Below are positions 41,905 to 50,267 of a DNA stretch of 64,000 nt, in pieces. Source of the DNA: Tipula vernalis (lineage: Eukaryota > Arthropoda > Insecta > Diptera > Tipulidae). The stretch is taken from positions 90,434,311 to 90,498,310 of the forward strand of contig OY282560.1 of NCBI GenBank assembly GCA_958295665.1, in the 5' to 3' direction. The position numbers and the translations under genes are program-made. Below the pieces are notes generated by a model. The model ran no database searches. It was not told where the DNA came from and saw only the letters and a program-made list of their open reading frames with translations. Position 1 is the first letter of the stretch; each line of letters opens with the position of its first letter.

Positions 41905-42497
41905 TGTCAATGCAGCTGAATTACAGGAGGACTGAAACTTATATTGTTGAATGTCTTCATTGCAGCAGCCACAACCTGAAAGAAAATATTCCATTAATCA
42001 TTTTAGAAATAAGTTAAATAAGTTAATATAAATTTAAATACTTATCCAATTGACCCACGTATAGTTTTGTTATAGTCACTGTTCATTTTGAAACGTCAAA
42101 ATATTATATTTGTTTATATTTTGAAACATAGTCAATTTAATTGTTCCTCGTTTACACCGGATTTTTTCTATGTAATACTGATAATAATGCCATCTGTGAG
42201 CGGGAATCATGCCATAATTATTGTATATAAAAGCTTTAGAACTTTATGCTGTCAAATTATTATTTTTGTATAAGCTCTTTTGTGTAAAAATTATTGTAAT
42301 CTGTACAGTACATTTGTGACGGCGATAGAAGAAACAATTCTTAAATAATAAAGGCGCTTACTAATAAAAAATTAAATACAGAGGCAATAATTCTTATATA
42401 ATTATACGAAATTCGCTAATAACATAAATTGTAACAAATTGTTTATAATTAAATATATTCATTGAAAATTGTTATTTAATAATCAGAAACAAATTCA
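41905..42497 (+). repeat. 5' LTR of the young BEL/Pao element
   Basis: The LTR starts TGTCAATGC and ends AAATTCA. It is identical by eye to the 3' LTR over all 593 positions. A TATA-like stretch at 42224-42233 and an AATAAA at 42347-42352 fit a promoter followed by a polyadenylation signal. The 61-codon open frame inside (42088-42273) has no gene-like features. Confidence 0.97.
42224..42233 (+). promoter_or_regulatory. TATA-like box of the LTR promoter
   Basis: TATATAAAAG lies in the middle of the 5' LTR, about 120 bp before the AATAAA. It is the best candidate for the core promoter that starts the genomic RNA. The same box is at 48574-48583 in the 3' LTR. Confidence 0.55.
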
Positions 42498-42499
42498 AC

Positions 42500-42517
42500 T
42501 GGTGCCGAAACCCGGGA
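42500..42517 (+). promoter_or_regulatory. Primer binding site complementary to tRNA-Phe
   Basis: TGGTGCCGAAACCCGGGA begins two bases after the 5' LTR. Its complement ends in CCA and matches the 3' end of eukaryotic tRNA-Phe (acceptor GCCGAAA, T-arm CCCGG). The tRNA assignment rests on my knowledge of that tRNA, not on a search. Confidence 0.85.
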
Positions 42518-42906
42518 GGAAATTATTGAATTCCGTCATCGTTGATAGCAGTCGTCGATCGGTAGATATAACGAGGACCATATAGAGTTTATTCGATAAT
42601 ATTCCTCGCATGAGAATTACTGTATCTACGTGTAGGGGGAGATACAGAGAATCGGGCGGAACACGTGTCGTGAGTCAGCCATTTTGAAATTCATCTAAAA
42701 TCATAAGCATTTTACAATTTAATATTAATAATTTTTGTTTTTAAACTAAAAAATCAGTGCAATAAATAAATATCGATTAAATCTTCTCGTGCGGTGATAA
42801 GAACGTGCGTTTGATACGCATACCACACATTAAATCGAACGTCGGTGCAATCCATTATAAGATTAAAAGTGCTGTGAGTTATATCTATTGAAGCGTCCAG
42901 TGAATC
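42518..42906 (+). other. 5' untranslated leader of the young BEL/Pao element
   Basis: This non-coding stretch lies between the primer site and the gag ATG. It is where a packaging signal would be expected, but nothing specific can be recognised by eye. Confidence 0.6.
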
Positions 42907-45900
42907 ATGAGTGACAAGCAAATATCAGAATTGAAAAAAAAGCGCGGCTATGCAAAAAAGTCTCTCACTAGAATCGAGACATTGAAATTCGTTGGTGACG
43001 AACCTGCCGAGGAAGTTTACGTACATTTAGAAGTTCTGGAAAAAGCACTTATCGAATTTGAAAGATATGATCAACAACTGGAGGAAATAGATGAAAATTA
43101 TTCGGAAAGCGATGATTTTATGTCAAGATACACTGCGCAAAAGGTGAAACTGAAGAAATTGGCTCAGGGGAACAACCCAATGTTAAAAGCGATGCAAACG
43201 CAGTTGAAAGAAACCATGACAGCCTTCACTACCCACCAGAGGGAAATGTTGGAAACAATGCGCGATCAAAGTTTTCATGCAGCCCCAAAAGATGAAATAA
43301 AGCTACCGAAACTCACACTTCCATCTTTTAGTGGAAGCTATTATGAATTTGCTACTTTCCGAGACATGTTTGAATCATCAATTAACAAGAATTCTTCACT
43401 GTCTGATGTGCAGAAATTTCAGCACTTAATTTCAGTGTTAAGAGGTGATGCGCTCAACTTAGTACGCCACATTCCCGTGACATCTGCGAATTATCCAGAA
43501 GCCTGGAACAAAGTCAAAGAGAGGTACAACCGCGAAGGACCTGTGATTACATCACTAATTAAAAGGTTTCTAGATCAACCGTCATTCAATAATGAATCTG
43601 TAAAGTCATTAAGATCGATATGTGATACTTCAGATGAGGTGATCCGCGGGTTAAAGGTTTTTGGAGACTCAGCTGAAGCCAGAGATCCCTGGCTGATTCA
43701 TTTAATACTGCAAAAGATAGACGAAGAAACGAGAAGGCAATGGTCCATTAAAACAATTAATTCAACCATTCCAAAGTTTGAAGTATTTCTCAAGTTTTTA
43801 CAAGATCGATGCTTAGCTCTGGAGAATTGTGATATAAGCAGCAGCCATAAACGTTTCGTGCAGAAGACACCAAAATCATTTTCAATCAATATTCCGGATG
43901 GAAGTCATGATCAATCTAATGAAATATTTAGTGAGAACTTACGCCAATCTAATCTAGTTACCAAGGAAAAGCCAGTTCAGTTCAAACCAAATCATTCGCG
44001 ACCCATTCAAAAATGCAGAATGTGTTTCCAATTACATAAGCTTCATGAATGTGACCGCTACAATGCACTAACATTGGACCAGAAAAAGAATTTCATAATA
44101 CAATCAAAACTATGTTTCAATTGTTTATATGCAGGCCATAGTAGTAAATTTTGCCCTTCGAGACGTACATGTTATGTTTGTCGTCGCCATCATCACACAT
44201 CGATTCACGATGCATCCAAAGAACAGAGTGAGATATTAACATCTACGGCACAGATTCCGTCAGACGCACAATCAACAAATCAAGGAGAAGCCACAGTTCA
44301 ATCAAACCAGCAAGCTTCGGCTAGTATAGCGACAGCACAAGTCACAGGAAATACTTTGCAATATCATCAATCGATACTGCCAACGGCTATAGTAAAGTTG
44401 CTGGACAAACATGGAAGACCAGTTAAGTGCAGATTGCTGCTTGATTCTGGCTCTCAAGCTACCTTAGTGTCATCAACATGTGTGGATAATTTGCAGCTTG
44501 ACCGTAGAAATTTTAGAACACCTATTTCTGGTTTAATAGCATCCTCAGTAACGCGTGGCGCTGTAACAATTCAAGTCGTACCAGCAAATGACAAAGAAGT
44601 TTGTATTGAACTAGATGCCTTAATCATAGATAAAATCAACTCAAAGCTGCCTAAATTAACCCAACAAATGTTCGATGAATGGCCTGAATTACAAAGCAAA
44701 AATTTAGCAGATCCGCCTTCAGACGAATTACTACCAATTGATTTACTTGTTGGTGCGAATTATTTCTTCCAAATATTAAAAGCAGAAAGGATGACTGGAC
44801 CATATGATTTAATTGCAAATGACACAATATTAGGATGGATAATTACAGGAGGGTCGACAATGAATCTGGCAACATTTAGCATCTATCATTCAGGCTTCAA
44901 TATAGACGAGACCTTAGAGAAATTTTGGGCAATGGAGGAACTCCATAACGAACAGCAGCTAAAACCAGAGCAACAACAATGTGAAACAGTTTTCCAAACA
45001 ACAACGAAAAGATTAGTCAATGGCAGATATGAAGTTCGTCTACCCTTTTCGAAAGATCCAAACTTACATCTCGGAAATTCTTTAAATCGAGCAGTAAGTC
45101 GGCTTAAATCTGTTGAACATCGTCTGAAGAGAGACGAGTTTTTAAGAAATGAATACGTCAAATTCATGAATGAGTACTTAGCCGAAAATCACATGATCGA
45201 GTGTGATCCTGGTGACTCTTCGATGGGTGAATGTTTTTATCTTCCCCATCATCCAGTAATCAAGCCAGATAGCACTACAACAAAGGTTCGTGTAGTATTC
45301 GATGGTTCTGCAAAGACCAGCAGTTCACATTCGTTAAACGATATACTGCTAAATGGGCCAACAGTCCAGCCTGAGCTGATAGACATCCTCGTTCGATTTA
45401 GAAGACATCGCATAGCAGTAGTAGCAGACGTGAAACAAATGTACCGTCAAATCGTAGTGAATATCAATGACTGCGATTACCAACGTATTGTGTGGCGTCA
45501 AAAACCAACCGACCCTATCAAGCATTATAAACTTCTTCGTGTGACCTACGGTACAAAATCAGCAGCATATCTAGCGACACGTAGCTTGAATCGGGTAGCT
45601 GAAGAATGCAATGAACAATTTCCGTTAGCAAGCAAATGTATTACATCCGACTTTTACGTAGACGACATGCTCAGTGGAGCAGATTCCGTTTCTCAAACCA
45701 AAGAACTATGTAACGATGTCAAAATGGTGCTAAGAGCCGCTGGATTCGAATTAAGAAAATGGGTATCAAATTCGCAATCACTATTGAAGGGAATTGAAGA
45801 CAGCGATGAATCAGCTGGTCTAGTCATGTTAGATAAGTCTGATGACTATAAAGTTCTCGGTCTCTATTGGGATCATCAAAATGATTGCTTCAAATTTAAA

Positions 45901-47712
45901 GTGCACGCGGAGAAGTTGCAGTGTGATGTTACGAAACGGATGTTCCTGTCGGACTCTTCAAGGCTATTTGACCCCATGGGATGGGTGTCACCGGTTATTA
46001 TTCCAATCAAAATAATGTTCCAAGGATTGTGGAAGTTAAAACTAGGATGGGACGATAAATTACCACCAGATCTATGTCGTAAATGGTTGCAGATGTATGA
46101 CGATCTAAAGGAATTAGAAAATTTGAAAATTAAACGACATTGTCAAATTGATAGTACAACACAACTGCATGGATTTTCAGATGCCAGTAAGGTGGCCTAC
46201 TCAGCTTGTCTTTATGCCCGCAATGTCATCGATTCGAAGGTTGAAATACAATTAGTTGCGGCGAAGACAAAAGTAGCACCCATAAAAATGATAACAATGC
46301 CTCGTCTTGAACTATGCGGTGCTGCTTTACTTGCCAAACTTGCAAATAAAATTGCACAAATTTTCAATATAGATAATACGCAAATAATTCTATGGACGGA
46401 CTCAGAAATTGTGCTGCATTGGCTATCTAAACATCCATCCAATTGGAAAGTATTTGTAGCCAATCGTTGCACCATCATCTCCGAGATGGTACCAGATGTT
46501 CACTGGCAGCATGTCAGATCCGAGGACAACCCTGCAGACTGCGCGTCAAGGGGTTTAACGCCAAATCAACTGTTAACTCATGAGCTATGGTGGCGAGGTC
46601 CAAGATGGTTGGAAAATGATTGCACAGAGTGGCCAAGAATTTCTATTACAACTAAATTCGATGTCATACAAACCGAGTCCAAACCTTTAGATGTATTGAC
46701 GACGAGACATGATACAAGTTTTATACAAGAATTGATTGAATCATTTTCATCTTACACTAAACTTATTCGTGTAATTGCATATATCCTAAAATTTGGTGAA
46801 ATTATGAAAAAATTGATTGCGCTACAACCACGACAAAAACACAGAATGATTAACATTAAGCAAAGTTTACATTGTTCGCTAAACGCCATTGACCTAAAGA
46901 AAGCTGAGATCACATTGTTAAAATGTTTGCAGAAACATGTATATCGAGAAGAGCTCACACAGCTGAAAACGAAACAATATGTAACGACTAGCGATATTCT
47001 ACGTTTGAATCCATTTTTTTGTGAAAATGGATTGCTTCGAGTTGGCGGCAGATTGGAACATTCGAATATTTCATTTAATCAAAAGCATCCAATCATTCTT
47101 CCTGGTCGTCACACAATTAGTGAACTAATTTTACGACACCTTCACGTTACATATTTTCATGCCGGAGCTGCAACGTTAACCCAATTGAGTCGTCAGAACT
47201 ACTGGATTACAAAGGTTAGAAAAATTGCCCGAGACATTATAACTAATTGCGTTATTTGTTGCAGATTTAATGCCAAACCACAAAATCAACAAATGGGGAT
47301 ATTACCTATATCCAGAGTTACACCTGCGGGTCCATTTCATTTCACAGGTGTTGATTATGCTGGTCCACTTATTATTAATTCTAAAAAAGGGAGAGGTGCC
47401 AAGCCGTTGAAAGCATACGTCGTAGTATTCATTTGCATGGCCATAAAGGCCATACATCTCGAGTTGGTGACCGATGCTAGTGCTGATTGCTTTATCAATT
47501 CCCTAAAACGGTTCATTAGTAGAAGAGGCCTGCCAAAAGAAATACACAGTGACAATGGCACCAATTTTCTGGGCGCCAAACGCAAACTTGAGGAAGCTGA
47601 GGCAGATTTCATTTCCATCAGTGGTCAGTCAACCGTGCAAGATTTCGTATCACAAAGAGGAATCATTTGGAAATTTATACCACCCGCCGCACCGAATTTT
47701 GGCGGTCTCTGA
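42907..47712 (+). CDS. BEL/Pao gag-pol polyprotein, ends early in integrase
   Basis: This frame of 1601 residues starts at the first ATG after the leader. Approximate domains are: coiled-coil-like N-terminus; DUF1759-type gag from about 133 (LPKLTLPSFSG); zinc knuckle motifs near 370 and 403 (CFNC....H....C); retropepsin with DSG at about 513-515; reverse transcriptase with FYVDD, catalytic Asps about 919-920; RNase H with GFSDAS (Asp 1092) and WTDSE (Asp 1165); HHCC integrase finger about 1411-1450; and integrase core Asp 1483 (VDYAG) and Asp 1549 (SDNGTNF). The frame stops with TGA right after the FGGL motif. At this point the homologous protein of the older copy continues with Trp-Glu, and the Glu is the likely third catalytic residue. 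Compared with that copy about six codons are missing here, which suggests an 18-bp in-frame deletion that created the stop. Confidence 0.96.
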   Translation: MSDKQISELKKKRGYAKKSLTRIETLKFVGDEPAEEVYVHLEVLEKALIEFERYDQQLEEIDENYSESDDFMSRYTAQKVKLKKLAQGNNPMLKAMQTQLKETMTAFTTHQREMLETMRDQSFHAAPKDEIKLPKLTLPSFSGSYYEFATFRDMFESSINKNSSLSDVQKFQHLISVLRGDALNLVRHIPVTSANYPEAWNKVKERYNREGPVITSLIKRFLDQPSFNNESVKSLRSICDTSDEVIRGLKVFGDSAEARDPWLIHLILQKIDEETRRQWSIKTINSTIPKFEVFLKFLQDRCLALENCDISSSHKRFVQKTPKSFSINIPDGSHDQSNEIFSENLRQSNLVTKEKPVQFKPNHSRPIQKCRMCFQLHKLHECDRYNALTLDQKKNFIIQSKLCFNCLYAGHSSKFCPSRRTCYVCRRHHHTSIHDASKEQSEILTSTAQIPSDAQSTNQGEATVQSNQQASASIATAQVTGNTLQYHQSILPTAIVKLLDKHGRPVKCRLLLDSGSQATLVSSTCVDNLQLDRRNFRTPISGLIASSVTRGAVTIQVVPANDKEVCIELDALIIDKINSKLPKLTQQMFDEWPELQSKNLADPPSDELLPIDLLVGANYFFQILKAERMTGPYDLIANDTILGWIITGGSTMNLATFSIYHSGFNIDETLEKFWAMEELHNEQQLKPEQQQCETVFQTTTKRLVNGRYEVRLPFSKDPNLHLGNSLNRAVSRLKSVEHRLKRDEFLRNEYVKFMNEYLAENHMIECDPGDSSMGECFYLPHHPVIKPDSTTTKVRVVFDGSAKTSSSHSLNDILLNGPTVQPELIDILVRFRRHRIAVVADVKQMYRQIVVNINDCDYQRIVWRQKPTDPIKHYKLLRVTYGTKSAAYLATRSLNRVAEECNEQFPLASKCITSDFYVDDMLSGADSVSQTKELCNDVKMVLRAAGFELRKWVSNSQSLLKGIEDSDESAGLVMLDKSDDYKVLGLYWDHQNDCFKFKVHAEKLQCDVTKRMFLSDSSRLFDPMGWVSPVIIPIKIMFQGLWKLKLGWDDKLPPDLCRKWLQMYDDLKELENLKIKRHCQIDSTTQLHGFSDASKVAYSACLYARNVIDSKVEIQLVAAKTKVAPIKMITMPRLELCGAALLAKLANKIAQIFNIDNTQIILWTDSEIVLHWLSKHPSNWKVFVANRCTIISEMVPDVHWQHVRSEDNPADCASRGLTPNQLLTHELWWRGPRWLENDCTEWPRISITTKFDVIQTESKPLDVLTTRHDTSFIQELIESFSSYTKLIRVIAYILKFGEIMKKLIALQPRQKHRMINIKQSLHCSLNAIDLKKAEITLLKCLQKHVYREELTQLKTKQYVTTSDILRLNPFFCENGLLRVGGRLEHSNISFNQKHPIILPGRHTISELILRHLHVTYFHAGAATLTQLSRQNYWITKVRKIARDIITNCVICCRFNAKPQNQQMGILPISRVTPAGPFHFTGVDYAGPLIINSKKGRGAKPLKAYVVVFICMAIKAIHLELVTDASADCFINSLKRFISRRGLPKEIHSDNGTNFLGAKRKLEEAEADFISISGQSTVQDFVSQRGIIWKFIPPAAPNFGGL

Positions 47713-48285
47713 ATGAAGCGTCATTTGTACAAGAGCATCGGTATTGCGAGACTTTGCTACGAGGAATTAAATACGTTACTGTGTCAAATAGAGGCTGTGC
47801 TTAACTCGCGGCCAATAACTCCGATCACTGGAAATCCAGAAGAATTGTTTTTGACACCTGCAGATTTCTTAAACATACCAAACTTGATGTTTCCACCTGA
47901 AAATAGTGTCATCGATATATCAGAAAATCGTTTAAGTCATTATCAACTAATATTGAAAAAATTGGACGTATTCTGGAAGCGTTTTTCTACAGAGTACTTA
48001 AATCATCTCCAAGAAAGGTACAAATGGCAGCGCAAATTTATTAACCTGAAAGTGGGGGAGTTGGTCTATATAACTTCCGAAAATACGCCACCGCTTTTAT
48101 GGCCTATAGCTAAGGTAGTTGATGTTCATCCAGGCGTGGATGGCATCGTACGTGTCGTGACGTTAAAAAATTCATCAAGGACAATCATAAAGCGTCCTGT
48201 CTCAAAATTGGTAAGGATTCCAATTAGGGAGCAAGTCCCTAATGGGGGGCGGAATGTCAATGCAGCTGAATTACAGGAGGACTGA
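47713..48285 (+). pseudogene. Detached C-terminal part of BEL/Pao integrase (DUF5641-type domain)
   Basis: These 190 codons continue in the same frame directly after the TGA at 47710-47712. They match the end of BEL integrases: a helical stretch, the NSRPITP motif, the TPADFL motif, and a basic C-terminal domain with LVYITSENTPP. The frame runs 30 bp into the 3' LTR before stopping. It could be produced only by read-through or reinitiation at its ATG. Without the preceding catalytic core it has no integrase activity of its own. Confidence 0.92.
48241..48254 (+). promoter_or_regulatory. Polypurine tract
   Basis: AATGGGGGGCGGAA lies directly before the TG of the 3' LTR, the position from which plus-strand DNA synthesis is primed in LTR retrotransposons. 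It overlaps the end of the pol frame. Confidence 0.85.
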
Positions 48286-48847
48286 AACTTATATTGTTGA
48301 ATGTCTTCATTGCAGCAGCCACAACCTGAAAGAAAATATTCCATTAATCATTTTAGAAATAAGTTAAATAAGTTAATATAAATTTAAATACTTATCCAAT
48401 TGACCCACGTATAGTTTTGTTATAGTCACTGTTCATTTTGAAACGTCAAAATATTATATTTGTTTATATTTTGAAACATAGTCAATTTAATTGTTCCTCG
48501 TTTACACCGGATTTTTTCTATGTAATACTGATAATAATGCCATCTGTGAGCGGGAATCATGCCATAATTATTGTATATAAAAGCTTTAGAACTTTATGCT
48601 GTCAAATTATTATTTTTGTATAAGCTCTTTTGTGTAAAAATTATTGTAATCTGTACAGTACATTTGTGACGGCGATAGAAGAAACAATTCTTAAATAATA
48701 AAGGCGCTTACTAATAAAAAATTAAATACAGAGGCAATAATTCTTATATAATTATACGAAATTCGCTAATAACATAAATTGTAACAAATTGTTTATAATT
48801 AAATATATTCATTGAAAATTGTTATTTAATAATCAGAAACAAATTCA
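48255..48847 (+). repeat. 3' LTR of the young BEL/Pao element
   Basis: It is identical by eye to the 5' LTR. AATAAA at 48697-48702 is the probable polyadenylation signal. It is followed by the right copy of the CATCC duplication. Confidence 0.97.
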
Positions 48848-48852
48848 CATCC
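48848..48852 (+). repeat. Target-site duplication, right copy (CATCC)
   Basis: This matches 41900-41904. Removing the inserted element and one copy would rejoin the gag frame of the older element. Confidence 0.95.
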
Positions 48853-49244
48853 AATGCTCCATCAAAATGTGGAAGCTTTAATTCAGGAAGACGTATTTGA
48901 CAATTCGACTTAATTTTTTGATCTTGAACACTTTTCACATTATCTACCTCTTTTGTTTTGAGCTGATCCATTATTTGCTCTATTTTTGACTTTACGTTAA
49001 AATATTTTGTTTCAAAATTCATTAAACAATCATTAATATTTCTCAGTTCATGTTCCTCTACTAATTCTAATATTTCCTCAAAGACTTTATTATAATTATT
49101 ATAACATTCTTCTACTTTATTAATTCTTACGATTAAATCGAATTTATTATTTTCGTCAATATTGAAATCATCGATAAATTTCTCAAAATTATCTAATTGG
49201 AGTATGTAACCCCCACGTTTATTTTTAAGCTTTTTTAGATCCAT
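48848..49244 (-). pseudogene. N-terminal gag fragment of the older BEL/Pao element
   Basis: The frame starts at ATG 49244 on the minus strand and runs into the inserted element. It begins MDLKKLKNKRGGY, is rich in Lys, Glu, Asn and Ile with a probable coiled coil, and reaches the DUF1759 start motif LPELKLPHFDG just before the junction. The rest of the domain continues from 41904. It is the counterpart of the first ~140 residues of the young element's gag but quite different in sequence, so the two elements belong to different BEL lineages. Confidence 0.9.
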
Positions 49245-50267
49245 TTAATAATCAAATAAAATAGAATAAAATAAAATAAAAAATACATTAATTAAATCTT
49301 AAACTAATCTGCAACTGATGAAATATAAATTCGTCTAACGAACAGGATGACGTGTGACCTGCTGTATGACTTGTGACATGCTGCACTCAGAGAAAACTAA
49401 TGATAAATCGATGGTTATAATTATCATTTATAGATTAGATGAACCATTGTCACAATTTAATGTTAAACGGTACCATTTTATTAGTAATAGGAATTATTTA
49501 AAAAAATAGTTTAATAATTTTGATTATCTAATGATATTTTCAATTGTTTTCGATTTTGATGATCATCATAATCATTTTGAATGATTTTTGAAATGATTAT
49601 CGTTATTCATACATGATTAATTATTATTAAACAAAGTGATGGAATGTACCAACAAATGATCAATATTATAACGGTGTTTTTGACCATATTTTATGATTAG
49701 CGTTGTCATAAATATAAACTCCTTAATTATATTTACAAATTAATGTTAATTTTAATCATTACAATCGTATAGTCGTAATCATTGAAAATGATAATTCCAA
49801 CCAAAAGATTATTGAATATACTACCAGTTGATAATTATATCTGTTCTTTAGAAATTAGTTTTATTTATCTTGTGTACAGTTCTGAGTGTGGTTATTTTTT
49901 CTGGTTAATAAAAAATATTTTTTTAAAATAAAATAAATATAATTTTATTATTAAAAATATTTGTGACTAATTGTTATTAATCGGTTATTATTTAAAAAAA
50001 ATGCTAATTATAAAAAGTGAACATGTTTTGTGAAATAAATTGAAAAGAACCATCGCATTAAATGAACCGTTATTTTCTCGAAAAGTAAATATTCCATGTG
50101 GTTTTGATAAAAAAAAAAAATCTAAAAGTAGTACACTTGCCGATGTGAATTAGTGTGGTAAAAATCAATCTATTTCATTATAACAATTAAAAAAATATAA
50201 TAATAGTTCTTCTGGATATCCAATTATTTGTGTTATATACCTAGTGATTTATCAAAAAGTTTTTGAA
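49245..50267. other. AT-rich stretch between the older BEL element and the nine-exon gene
   Basis: No gene is seen. 49245-49380 would be the leader of the older BEL element, but neither a primer binding site nor an LTR matching 36757 is recognisable. 49384-49890 may be a separate small element (listed). The remainder up to the ATG at 50268 would hold the promoter and 5' untranslated region of the downstream gene. No TATA box stands out from the AT-rich background. Confidence 0.5.
49384..49890. mobile_element. Possible MITE with CACTCAGA ends
   Basis: CACTCAGA at 49384-49391 is mirrored by TCTGAGTG at 49883-49890. Just inside them AAAACTAAT on the left matches ATTAGTTTT on the right, with extra bases between the two blocks on the right. 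The interior is AT-rich and without ORFs. No target duplication was found, so this is tentative. Confidence 0.3.

Larger units (their letters stand above)
41905..48847 (+). mobile_element. Young full-length BEL/Pao LTR retrotransposon (6943 bp)
   Basis: The element has two direct LTRs of 593 bp (41905-42497 and 48255-48847, offset 6350) that begin TG and end CA. I compared them line by line and found no difference. It also has a tRNA-Phe-type primer binding site, a gag-pol reading frame, a G-rich polypurine tract before the 3' LTR and a 5-bp target duplication CATCC. It is inserted in opposite orientation into the gag of an older BEL element. The identical LTRs mean the insertion is recent, but the integrase frame is broken at 47710-47712, so this copy is probably not autonomous. 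Confidence 0.97.
36757..49270 (-). mobile_element. Older, degenerate BEL/Pao retrotransposon interrupted by a second one
   Basis: On the minus strand the order is gag start (49244-48848), the inserted plus-strand BEL element (41905-48847), remainder of gag, protease, reverse transcriptase and RNase H (41904-38784), and integrase (to 37094). The frame resumes cleanly on both sides of the insertion. Decay is visible as a frameshift near 38810 and an in-frame TGA at 38432-38434. A 3' LTR start is proposed at 36757, but no matching 5' LTR or primer site could be recognised to the right of 49244. The right end is therefore lost, rearranged or too diverged to see. Confidence 0.85.

Noticed and set aside
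42088..42273. 61-codon frame in each LTR (also 48438-48623)
   Set aside because: It is identical because the LTRs are identical. It overlaps the TATA-like box and has no motif.
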